Shown here piece by piece: positions 14,394 to 21,658 of a stretch of 22,937 nucleotides of DNA. This stretch comes from JANWHF01 sp036276235. Lineage in GTDB: Bacteria; Planctomycetota; Phycisphaerae; Tepidisphaerales; Tepidisphaeraceae. Position 1 is the stretch's first letter. Every line of letters starts with the position of its first letter. The notes beneath the pieces are model-generated. The model saw only the letters and a program-made list of their open reading frames with translations, searched no databases and was not told where the DNA came from. Made by a program: the position numbers and the translations under genes. Location: positions 1 to 22,937 of the forward strand of contig DATBDZ010000447.1 in the NCBI GenBank assembly GCA_036276235.1. Reading direction: 5' to 3'.

Positions 14394-15311
14394 GTGACAC
14401 TCAAGCGCAATGTCCTCATCTTTCATCTGGGCGCGCTGGGCGACTTTATCATCACCTGGCCGCTGGCGTTGACGCTGGCGCGGCTCTATCCGCAAAGTCG
14501 CGTGTTCTACGTCACCCATGGCCAGAAGGGCGCGCTTGCCGAGAGAATCCTGCGCGTCGAATCATACGATGTTGAAGGAGGATGGCATCGGCTCTTCAGC
14601 GAGGAGGCGGAGCTTCCCGCGCCCGCGGCAAAAGCGCTCGCCGGAGCACACACGCTGGTCAGCTTCCTTGCCGATCCCGACGGCCGCTGGGCCGCCAACT
14701 GTCGGCAGGCTAATCCAGGCGTCAGCCTACTCAATCTTTGCACAACGATGCCGGAAGGATTCGTCGGTCATGTTACGGAATTTTTGAATGAGCAGCTCTC
14801 GGCTTGGCCCGCGGCACAGACCGCCGCGGTGCAAATTCTCCGCTCAATCAATGAGCGCGGCTTGCTCGCCATCCCAAACTCGACTGGGCCGGTGGTGATC
14901 CATCCCGGCAGCGGGGCGGCGCGCAAGAATTGGCCACCGGAAAAATTTGCGCAGTTGTGCGAACGATTGCGCAAGGATGGGCGCGACGCCCGCGTGATTC
15001 TGGGGGAAGTGGAATTGGAACAATGGCCGCCCGCGCTCATCGCTCAATTGGAATCATCGGCTCAAGTGTTGCGGCCGAAGAATCTTCTGGAACTGCATGA
15101 CCACATTTCCGCCGCCAAAGTTTTCGTTGGCAATGATAGTGGACCGACTCATTTGGCCGGCATCCTGGGCATTCCGACGGTTGCAATTTTCGGTCCGACG
15201 AGCAATCCGGTCCGCTGGAAACCGCTGGGGCCGCGCGTGCGCATTGTGAGCGGGGAGCTAAATGAGCTGCCAGTGGACGCCGTCTACACGGCGAGCAGAC
15301 TCGGGGAGTGA
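14394..15311 (+). CDS. Glycosyltransferase family 9 (heptosyltransferase-like)
   Basis: The 305-residue protein has the two-Rossmann-domain layout of GT9 enzymes, which transfer heptose or similar sugars from ADP- or nucleotide-sugars during lipopolysaccharide core synthesis at the inner membrane. Motifs are NVLIFHLGALGDFIITWPLA (6-25), the donor-site HPGSGAARKNWP (170-181), and FVGNDSGPTHLAGILGIPTVAIFGPT (244-269), followed by PVRWKPLG. The exact sugar cannot be told from sequence. GTG 14394 is the only sensible start and lies a few bases after word-repeat sequence; there is no clear ribosome-binding site. Confidence 0.88.
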   Translation: MTLKRNVLIFHLGALGDFIITWPLALTLARLYPQSRVFYVTHGQKGALAERILRVESYDVEGGWHRLFSEEAELPAPAAKALAGAHTLVSFLADPDGRWAANCRQANPGVSLLNLCTTMPEGFVGHVTEFLNEQLSAWPAAQTAAVQILRSINERGLLAIPNSTGPVVIHPGSGAARKNWPPEKFAQLCERLRKDGRDARVILGEVELEQWPPALIAQLESSAQVLRPKNLLELHDHISAAKVFVGNDSGPTHLAGILGIPTVAIFGPTSNPVRWKPLGPRVRIVSGELNELPVDAVYTASRLGE

Positions 15312-15356
15312 CCCGATAAGCAGCCTGCAGCATCACCGCAAAGAACTGTCATGCTG

Positions 15357-15414
15357 AGGTACTCCGAAGCATCTGGCCGTTTCGGGCAATCTGGCCAGAT
15401 GCTTCGGAGTACCT
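15357..15414. repeat. Perfect 22-bp inverted repeat (first of a tandem pair)
   Basis: 15357-15378 and 15393-15414 are exact reverse complements around a 14-nt loop. The loop itself (GTTTCGGGCAATCT) carries no further match. It lies 45 nt after the glycosyltransferase stop. It could act as a terminator-like stem but is not followed by a T-run. Confidence 0.9.
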
Positions 15415-15426
15415 GCTCTGAAAATG

Positions 15427-15483
15427 CGGCGGGCAGTGCCCGCCCTACGCGCCGCGTCATCGTAGGGCGGGCACTGCCCGCCG
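15427..15483. repeat. Perfect 23-bp inverted repeat with self-palindromic arms (second of the pair)
   Basis: 15427-15449 and 15461-15483 are exact reverse complements around an 11-nt loop. Each arm contains its own palindrome of the GGGCAGTGCCC/GGGCACTGCCC type. A degenerate further unit (GGCGCGGGGATTGCCCGCCG) occurs at 15551-15570, and a small GTGCC-GAA-GGCAC hairpin lies between. Together with the preceding repeat it fills much of the 323-nt gap before the isomerase gene; no gene is evident in this gap. Confidence 0.9.
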
Positions 15484-15634
15484 TTGTCGTGCTTCGCGGG
15501 TGTGCCGAAGGCACATGGCCACTCAGCATCGCGACGTCTGAGCCAATCGCGGCGCGGGGATTGCCCGCCGTTTTCCTTCACGAGCGAATGGCCGCATCTT
15601 GCATCCACCCATTCCTCTCGCGAGACTCCACGGC

Positions 15635-16486
15635 ATGAAACTAGCGTTCTCGACCAACGCCTACACGCGCCATTCATTGCTCGACGCACTCAAGGGAATC
15701 AAGGCGGCAGGCTTCGTCGGCGTGGAGATTTTGGCCGATGTGCCGCATGCGTATCCGCCGCTGATTACGCCGGAATTGGTGCGCGAAATCGTGCAGACGC
15801 TCGAGCGGCTCGATTTGGCGGTCAGCAACATCAATTGCAATTGTTCGTTTGGCTACTGGAAGGACGCGCCGCCGGAGCCGTACTTTGAGCCGAGCCTCAT
15901 TAGCCCGATTCCGCGCTATCGTGCCGATCGGTCGGCGATGATTCTCAAGACGCTGGAATTCGCCAAACAAGTTGGCGCGCAAAACATCAGCATCACAAGC
16001 GGGCGCACGCTGGGGGGCATGCCGCCGGACAAAGCCGCCGTGCAATTCGCGGAATCGATCAGGCCGATCCTCGACCAGGCCGACGCCGTCGGCATCAACA
16101 TTGGCATCGAGTGCGAGCCGGGTTTGTTTCTCGAATACGTCGCCGAGCTTCGGCAATGGATTGACGACCTGAAACATCCGCGCTTCGGCGCAAATCTGGA
16201 TATTGGCCACAGCGTCGTCATCGGCGAGCCCATCGCGGAATCGGTCCATCTGCTCGCCGGCCGCATCTGGAATCTGCATGTCGAAGACCTGCCTGGCCGC
16301 AAGCATTATCACATGATTCCCGGCGAAGGAACCTTCGACTGGAAGACGCTCCGCCGGGCGCTCGAAGAGATTCACTACGATCGCTTTCTCACGGTGGAGT
16401 TGTACACGCACACGGACAAGCCGCAGGAGGCGGCGGAGAAGAGTTTTCGGTTCTTGAAGTCTGCATTCGGGAGCGTAGCTGAATGA
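15635..16486 (+). CDS. Sugar phosphate isomerase/epimerase-like TIM barrel
   Basis: The 283-residue protein belongs to the xylose-isomerase-like TIM-barrel superfamily, which contains metal-dependent sugar epimerases, isomerases and endonuclease IV. Likely metal ligands are Glu159 (IGIECEPG), Asp189 and His192 (NLDIGHS), His215 (NLHVED) and Glu255 (TVELYTH). The HMIPGEGTFDW motif (226-236) is also characteristic. Substrate and reaction are unknown. ATG 15635 gives the family-like start MKLAFSTNAY; the upstream in-frame TTG at 15599 has no support. A hairpin follows within 6 nt of the stop. Confidence 0.85.
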   Translation: MKLAFSTNAYTRHSLLDALKGIKAAGFVGVEILADVPHAYPPLITPELVREIVQTLERLDLAVSNINCNCSFGYWKDAPPEPYFEPSLISPIPRYRADRSAMILKTLEFAKQVGAQNISITSGRTLGGMPPDKAAVQFAESIRPILDQADAVGINIGIECEPGLFLEYVAELRQWIDDLKHPRFGANLDIGHSVVIGEPIAESVHLLAGRIWNLHVEDLPGRKHYHMIPGEGTFDWKTLRRALEEIHYDRFLTVELYTHTDKPQEAAEKSFRFLKSAFGSVAE

Positions 16487-16491
16487 ACGAC

Positions 16492-16589
16492 GAATTTGAG
16501 GATGGAGGATGGAGGATGGAGGATCGAGGATAGCGCCGGCTGCCGAGGAGCGCGCCATCCCCTATCCTCAATTCTCCATCCTCAAATTC
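16492..16589. repeat. GGATGGA word-repeat hairpin with unequal arms
   Basis: 16492-16507 and 16574-16589 are exact 16-nt reverse complements, and GAGGATA (16526-16532) pairs with TATCCTC (16563-16569). The left arm has extra tandem GGATGGA copies that are absent from the right arm. It lies between the isomerase stop (6 nt away) and the response-regulator promoter. Confidence 0.85.
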
Positions 16590-16609
16590 CTTCGGTCCTC
16601 TCAAACCCC

Positions 16610-16638
16610 TTCCCAATCCCCACACCGATGCGTATAGT
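16610..16638 (+). promoter_or_regulatory. Promoter-like site before the response regulator
   Basis: TTCCCA (16610-16615), a 17-nt spacer and TATAGT (16633-16638; five of six to TATAAT). The hexamer and spacing are identical to the site at 12623-12651. Transcription would start near 16645, giving a leader of about 27 nt before ATG 16672. Confidence 0.5.
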
Positions 16639-16671
16639 CGCTTTCAACCTCCGGACACGGAGCGGACGCGT

Positions 16672-17193
16672 ATGATTGAGAAAAAAGACGCGGGAGCGGC
16701 GACATCCACGGCGCCCAAAGCTGAGCCGACGGCAAACGATGAATCGTTTCTGCCTCAGTCCACCGTGCTCATCGTGGACGATAATCCGCAAAACGTCGAG
16801 CTATTGCAGGCGTTCCTCGAATCGCTCCCCGTGAAGCTGGTCACCGCCGGCGACGGGCTGGAAGCCCTGCGCAAGGTCGAAGAGCATTCGCCTGATCTGA
16901 TCCTCCTGGACATCATGATGCCGCACATGAGCGGCTTTCAGGTTTGCAAAAAGCTCAAGGGCGATCCGCGCACCAAAGACATCCAGATTCTGATGGTGAC
17001 CGCGCTCAACGAGCTGGGTGATATCGAGCGCGCCACCGAGAGCGGCACCGACGACTTCGTGAGCAAGCCGGTCAATAAATTTGAGCTGCTAACCCGTGTG
17101 AAGAGTCTGCTCCGGGTCCGGCATCTGAAGACGGAACTGGAAAGGGCGCTGACTTATCTGCATGAGATTGAGCAGGATGAAGAGATTCTTTGA
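16672..17193 (+). CDS. Stand-alone response regulator receiver protein
   Basis: The 173-residue cytoplasmic protein has a low-complexity N-terminal tail (1-30), one receiver domain (about 31-150) and a short C-terminal coiled-coil-like helix (HLKTELERALTYLHEIEQDEEIL). Receiver residues are in place: acidic pair Asp36/Asp37, phosphoacceptor Asp80 (LILLDIMMP), Thr110, and Lys132 followed by Pro. There is no DNA-binding or catalytic output domain, so it probably works by protein contact or as part of a phosphorelay. No histidine kinase is nearby. The sequence style (PHMSGFQVCKKLKGDPRTKD) is like PleD/CheY-type receivers. GGAG lies nine bases before ATG 16672. Confidence 0.9.
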   Translation: MIEKKDAGAATSTAPKAEPTANDESFLPQSTVLIVDDNPQNVELLQAFLESLPVKLVTAGDGLEALRKVEEHSPDLILLDIMMPHMSGFQVCKKLKGDPRTKDIQILMVTALNELGDIERATESGTDDFVSKPVNKFELLTRVKSLLRVRHLKTELERALTYLHEIEQDEEIL

Positions 17194-17306
17194 GGGCCGG
17201 TTTTCCGTAGCGTAAGCTTTGGCACCCGCGGTGGAGGACGTTCCGCGTGCGCTAAATCGCCGCCGATGAACCGCTCGGTAAAGCATCGCGGAAGCGAGCA
17301 AAAGAA

Positions 17307-17432
17307 CCCTCTCCCCTGTACTCAGGGGAGAGGGCAGGGTGAGGGGACAGCGATCCGCCAGACAGCGTACTTCGCCATTTGGCGCATCGGTCCCCTCACC
17401 CCAGCCCTCTCCCCTGAGTACAGGGGAGAGGG
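17307..17432. repeat. GC-rich hairpin before the M16 protease gene (same family as 10198-10300)
   Basis: The 42-nt arm 17307-17348 pairs with 17390-17432, with one indel and one mismatch. Pairing continues into the loop, where CGATCCGCCA and TGGCGCATCG match at nine of ten. Each arm also folds on itself (CTCTCCCCTG/CAGGGGAGAG). It ends 30 nt before the M16 start codon, so it sits in the mRNA leader if transcription begins upstream. Confidence 0.92.
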
Positions 17433-17462
17433 AGTAAGACCGCTGACAAGGATTCGATCCCC

Positions 17463-20396
17463 ATGACCATACGCGCAATCGCGGCGTTCGCTCTTTCACT
17501 TCTCCTGGCGACAAGCGGAGCATCCGCGCAGGCGCAGCAAGCTGACGGTAACGCCGCCGCCACGGCGTTGCCGGCTACGCAACCCTCCGGTGATAGCGCC
17601 GGCGAGATGATGCAGCCGGCAGGCTCGTTCGCCGGCAACGGCGTCGAGGCTTATCGCATCGTCAATCGGAAGGATCAGATCGTCTCCGTTCTCAAGAACG
17701 GGATGATTGTGATCGTGCAGCGCGTGGCGACGCCCGTGGTCTCCGTGCGCAGCGTCACGCTGGCGGGCGGCGTCTACGAGAAGCAATGGCTCGGCGGGGG
17801 ATTGAGCCATCTGCTGGAGCATCTGGTCGCGGGCGGCAGCAATGAACGTCGCACCGAAGCGCAAAATCGCGATCTGCTGCAAAAGATCGGCAACAATTCC
17901 AACGCCTACACCACCGAAGATAACACCGCGTTTTTCGTCAACACGACTGTGCCGCATATGGAGGAGGCGGTTGATCTGGTGAGCGGCTGGGTGCTCGGCG
18001 CGAAGATCACCGTGCCCGAATATCGCCGCGAATATCAGGTTGTGCAGCGCGAGCTGGAGATGGGCCTGGGCGAGCCGGATCGGCAGCTTTACTACATGGC
18101 CCAGACCAATCGCTATCGCATCAGCCCCGCGCGCGTGCCGGTCATCGGTTACCAATCCGTTATCCAAAAACTTTCGCGCGATGATGTCTACACCTATTAC
18201 AAGATGGCGTATCAGCCCAACAACATGGTGTTCACGGTTGTGGGCGATATCGAGCCATCGGTGATGCTGGCGGCGGTGCAGAAGAATGTCGCCGCCGCGC
18301 CGCCGGGGCGGGTTTTTTCGCATGATATCGAGGCCGAGCCGCCGGTGCTGACGCCGCGAACTGTCGCCGCCACGTTCCCCAAGCTCGGCCAGGCGCGGCT
18401 GATGATCGGCTTCCCCTCCGTCTCCTTCAATGATCCGGACATGTACGCCCTTGATCTTCTCGCGGCGGCGCTGGGCGGCGGCGAAAGCTCGGTCCTCGTC
18501 GAAGAGCTGCGCGATCGCCAGCAGTTGGTGAGCGGCATCGGCGCGGAAGATGAAACGCCGGGATTCGTCACGGGAACGTTCATGGTCATGATGGAGCTTG
18601 ACCCGGACAAAGTTCAGCAGGCCACCGAGGCGCTGCTCAAGACACTGGAATCGGTGAAAGCCGAAGGCGTCAGCGAAGACCGCCTCGCCCGTGCCAAGAC
18701 GCAGACGCGCGCGTCATGGGTGAAACGCCGCATGACTGCCGAGGATCTGAGCACCATGCTCGCAGACGATTACCGCCTGAGCGGCGATCCGAATTTCAGC
18801 GAGAAATATGTGGAGCGCATCGAGGCGGTTACGCCGAAGCAGATTCAGGAAGTCGCCAACAAATATTTCGATAAGCAGCGCCTGCTGACGACAGCGCTCT
18901 TCCCCGCCGACTGGGCCGGGTCGGCAGGGTTGCCCAAGGTCGAGGACGTGCTGCGGCCAATCAGCCCGGCGACGTCGCAACCTGTCGAAGCCAAGCCGGC
19001 GTCGCAGGTCGTGCGGACGGAACTGGAGAACGGAACGATTCTGCTGGTGAAGCGAATCACCACGTCGCCGACCGTCGTGATGAACATGTATTCGCTCGGC
19101 GGGCTGACTGCTGAAGACGCCTCCACCAATGGCCTGGGCAATCTCACGATGCAGATGCTCATGCGCGGCACCGCCACGCGCAACGCGCAGCAGATCGCAA
19201 CCTTCTTCGACGCCACCGGCGGCGACATGGGCGGCGCCTGCGAAAACAATACGTGGGTTTGGTCGGCGGATTGCCTCGCGCCGCAATTCGATAAGACGCT
19301 GGAAGTCTTCGCCGACATCGTCAACAACGCATCGTTCCCCGACGCCGAGCTTGCCCCCATGAAGAAGCGCGTCGAGGCGCAGATCAAGAGCGAAGACGCC
19401 GACTGGATGATGCAGTCGATGCGCTACTTCAGGAAGGAATACTTCGGGGCGAGCAAGTCGCCTTATCAATTCACCCGGCAAGGCACCATCGAGAACATTG
19501 GATCGTTCAATCTCCAGCAGGTGCGCGACTGGTACAGCAAGAAGATCTCTTCCAGCCGACGCGTCCTGGCGATCTATGGGGATGTTGACGTGGATAAAGC
19601 GAAGGGGCTCGCGACTCAGTTGCTCGGCAAAGGCGCGCGGCATGTTTCCCCGCCGCTTGGCGGCTTCGCGGATGCACAACCTCCGACACCGGGCACCGCC
19701 CCCAACAACACACCCTCGATCGACGTCCAAAACGTACAGATCCAAAAGACCGAGCAAGCGCTGGCCGGCGTCGTCATCGGATTCAAATCGAACAACGTGA
19801 TCGGCGCCCCCGACATGTACGACTTTACCGTTGTCAAAAGCATCACCGGCGGCTTCACCTATCCGACCGGCTATATCTTCGAAACCCTGCGCGGCATGGG
19901 CTTGGTCTACGTCGCCTACACGCAAAACATGCTCGGCGCCCGGCCCGATATTCCCGGCACCTTCTTCGTCCTCGCCGGCTGCGAGCCGGGAAATGTCAAC
20001 GAGACGGTGAATCAGATCCTGCTGAACATGGCCCGCGTGCAAGGCTCGCCGGCCGACATCAATACCAATTGGTTTGAGCGCTGCAAGGAGATGATCCCCA
20101 CCGCCGACGCCATGGACCACGAAACCCCCGCGCAGCAGGCGTCCACCGCGGCACTCAATGAGCTGTATGGCCTTGGCTACAATTTCGAGGAAAAGTTCCC
20201 CGCCGGCATTCGTGCCGTCACGATCCAGCAGGCCCAGACCCTCGCCCGCACGCGGCTGCGTTCGTGCATCGTCACCATCAGCACCCCCAAGCCTGATGTC
20301 GTCAACATCAAGCCGGGCGTGCGGACGTACGAATCATTTCCGCCGGTCGATCTGACGCCGCGCGGCGTGCAGCATGATGTGGGTCAGCAAAAATGA
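17463..20396 (+). CDS. M16 family zinc metallopeptidase, two-domain
   Basis: This 977-residue exported protease has a signal peptide (IAAFALSLLLATSGASA, cleavage near 22) and a Gln/Ala/Pro-rich linker to about 60. The N-terminal M16 domain has the inverted zinc motif HLLEH (His116, Glu119, His120) with the distal ligand Glu197, exactly 76 residues on, as in the HxxEH-X76-E pattern of pitrilysin/insulysin and processing peptidases. The C-terminal M16 half (about 510-960) lacks HxxEH and should be the inactive partner, as is usual in fused M16 proteins. The location is the periplasm or outer compartment; the substrate is unknown. ATG 17463 has AAGGA ten bases ahead. The next gene begins about 40 nt after the stop. 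Confidence 0.92.
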   Translation: MTIRAIAAFALSLLLATSGASAQAQQADGNAAATALPATQPSGDSAGEMMQPAGSFAGNGVEAYRIVNRKDQIVSVLKNGMIVIVQRVATPVVSVRSVTLAGGVYEKQWLGGGLSHLLEHLVAGGSNERRTEAQNRDLLQKIGNNSNAYTTEDNTAFFVNTTVPHMEEAVDLVSGWVLGAKITVPEYRREYQVVQRELEMGLGEPDRQLYYMAQTNRYRISPARVPVIGYQSVIQKLSRDDVYTYYKMAYQPNNMVFTVVGDIEPSVMLAAVQKNVAAAPPGRVFSHDIEAEPPVLTPRTVAATFPKLGQARLMIGFPSVSFNDPDMYALDLLAAALGGGESSVLVEELRDRQQLVSGIGAEDETPGFVTGTFMVMMELDPDKVQQATEALLKTLESVKAEGVSEDRLARAKTQTRASWVKRRMTAEDLSTMLADDYRLSGDPNFSEKYVERIEAVTPKQIQEVANKYFDKQRLLTTALFPADWAGSAGLPKVEDVLRPISPATSQPVEAKPASQVVRTELENGTILLVKRITTSPTVVMNMYSLGGLTAEDASTNGLGNLTMQMLMRGTATRNAQQIATFFDATGGDMGGACENNTWVWSADCLAPQFDKTLEVFADIVNNASFPDAELAPMKKRVEAQIKSEDADWMMQSMRYFRKEYFGASKSPYQFTRQGTIENIGSFNLQQVRDWYSKKISSSRRVLAIYGDVDVDKAKGLATQLLGKGARHVSPPLGGFADAQPPTPGTAPNNTPSIDVQNVQIQKTEQALAGVVIGFKSNNVIGAPDMYDFTVVKSITGGFTYPTGYIFETLRGMGLVYVAYTQNMLGARPDIPGTFFVLAGCEPGNVNETVNQILLNMARVQGSPADINTNWFERCKEMIPTADAMDHETPAQQASTAALNELYGLGYNFEEKFPAGIRAVTIQQAQTLARTRLRSCIVTISTPKPDVVNIKPGVRTYESFPPVDLTPRGVQHDVGQQK

Positions 20397-20435
20397 GCGG
20401 GTGGTCTCTCGATCGTCGTGGAAACTGAAGGCTGT

Positions 20436-20855
20436 ATGTCGCTTCATCTAAAGTTCACCCGCGCTGATGGGAATGCGTTGGGCACGTTTGACGATGTGCG
20501 CCAAGCAATTGTGGATTTACTTCCGAATGTACGCATCTATCAGAAGCCGGGAGGACAACAAAAGATTGCGGACTTAGAGTCCCGTGGGTTACCGCTTCCG
20601 CAAATGGTGCGAAAGATCTTCGAAAGCATGCCGTCGTGGACCGTGGCAGAGTACGGCAGTTCGAAGGAGCCGCTGCTGTGCTTTGTGTTGGGATCTGGTG
20701 GTGAACTGCGCCACCTGAAGGTATCCGTAAAGGGTGACTTGGCAGCCGCGGACGCGATTCTGCAGCGACTGGCCCAAGCGCAGGGTTGGTCGATTTCTGA
20801 ATTCAGTCCGAGCGACGCAAACGGGACGTGGAACGATGCGGGCAAATTACCCTGA
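20436..20855 (+). CDS. Hypothetical protein, no recognised family
   Basis: The 139-residue soluble protein has mixed alpha/beta character (LHLKFTRADG; VRQAIVDLLPNVRIYQKPG; HLKVSVKGDLAAADAILQRLAQAQGW) and no signal peptide, membrane segment or Cys cluster. I do not recognise a family. ATG 20436 is preceded by GAAGG and is preferred; GTG 20418 would add six residues without a ribosome-binding site. By eye its base composition is clearly less GC-rich than its neighbours, which may indicate recent acquisition. It is placed between the M16 gene and the FTCD_C gene on the same strand, with its stop 1 nt before the next ATG. Confidence 0.7.
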   Translation: MSLHLKFTRADGNALGTFDDVRQAIVDLLPNVRIYQKPGGQQKIADLESRGLPLPQMVRKIFESMPSWTVAEYGSSKEPLLCFVLGSGGELRHLKVSVKGDLAAADAILQRLAQAQGWSISEFSPSDANGTWNDAGKLP

Positions 20856-20856
20856 G

Positions 20857-21480
20857 ATGTTCGATCAAAAAAACACGATCGCCGATTTCCTTAATGCGAC
20901 GGCGGCGAAGCGGCCGACGCCGGGCGGCGGAAGCGTCGCCGCGCTCGTCGGCGCGCTGGCGGCGGCAATCGGCGAGATGGTCCTCAACTACAGCCTCAAA
21001 AAGAAGGGGCTGGAGATCTACACGGAGGACCTGGAGATTGCCGTCCATGAGCTGCATTGCGGCCGCGACATGATGGTCATGCTGATGGTGGAAGATCAGA
21101 CGGCGTATTCGACGCTCACTGCGATCAAGAAGCAACCCGAGGGGCCGCAGCGGGATGCGGATTATGCCACGGCGCTGAACGCCTCGATCATTACGCCCCA
21201 ATCGATGTTGGCGACGGCGGTCGCGCTGCTGGGCGTCTGCGAGCGCGTCGCCGATCTGGTCAACTGGTATCTGCTCAGCGATCTGGCGGTCTGTGCCGAG
21301 CTGGCGATGGCGACGGCGCGCTGCGCGGCCTACAACGTGCGCGTGAATTTGCCGGAATTGAAGGATTCGATCGAGCGGCAACGCATCGAATCAGAACTGA
21401 CCCAAATCCTCGCTCGGGGCGTCGAGGCGATCCAACGCGTCATCCCACATATCTGGTCGAGAATCGCAAACGCGCCATGA
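20857..21480 (+). CDS. Cyclodeaminase/cyclohydrolase family protein (FTCD_C)
   Basis: The protein is about 207 residues and all helical, matching the FTCD_C family (formiminotetrahydrofolate cyclodeaminase and methenyl-THF cyclohydrolase), which interconverts one-carbon tetrahydrofolate derivatives in the cytoplasm. The signature RPTPGGGSVAALVGALAAA (19-37) near the N-terminus is diagnostic. Later segments (ATALNASIITPQSMLATAVALL; LSDLAVCAELAMATARCAAYNVRVNLPEL) also fit the family. ATG 20857 starts 1 nt after the upstream TGA and gives the normal family start. ATG 20836, overlapping the upstream gene, is an alternative, and the frame is open further upstream to 20734. Confidence 0.88.
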   Translation: MFDQKNTIADFLNATAAKRPTPGGGSVAALVGALAAAIGEMVLNYSLKKKGLEIYTEDLEIAVHELHCGRDMMVMLMVEDQTAYSTLTAIKKQPEGPQRDADYATALNASIITPQSMLATAVALLGVCERVADLVNWYLLSDLAVCAELAMATARCAAYNVRVNLPELKDSIERQRIESELTQILARGVEAIQRVIPHIWSRIANAP

Positions 21481-21548
21481 ATCTGATATGATGCCGCCAA
21501 TGGCGATGAAGGAGTCATCGCCCGAGATTTCACTGTGCTGAAATCCTC

Positions 21549-21617
21549 CGTAGGGTCTGCCTTGGCGGACGTGAGTTGCGTCCCGGCGCGGAGACGTCCG
21601 CCAAGGCGGACCCTACG
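21549..21617. repeat. 24-bp inverted repeat between the FTCD_C and zinc-ribbon genes
   Basis: 21549-21572 and 21594-21617 match as reverse complements at 23 of 24 positions around a 21-nt loop. Pairing resumes outside with TGAAATC (from 21540) and GATTTCA (21625-21631). It lies 68 nt after the FTCD_C stop and 41 nt before the next ATG. The arm is dominated by GCCTTGGCGGAC/GTCCGCCAAGGC. Confidence 0.9.
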
Positions 21618-21658
21618 ATTCGGCGATTTCAAGTCTTCACAATGGCAATGGAGTGCCC

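Noticed and set aside
17307..17432. Intrinsic terminator of the response regulator gene
   Set aside because: The stem begins more than 110 nt after the stop, has a 41-nt loop and is not followed by a T-run. Family resemblance to 10198-10300 points to a repeat element instead.
18714..20120. Long minus-strand open frame (468 codons) opposite the M16 gene
   Set aside because: The other strand encodes the conserved C-terminal M16 half; the antisense product has no family-like motifs.
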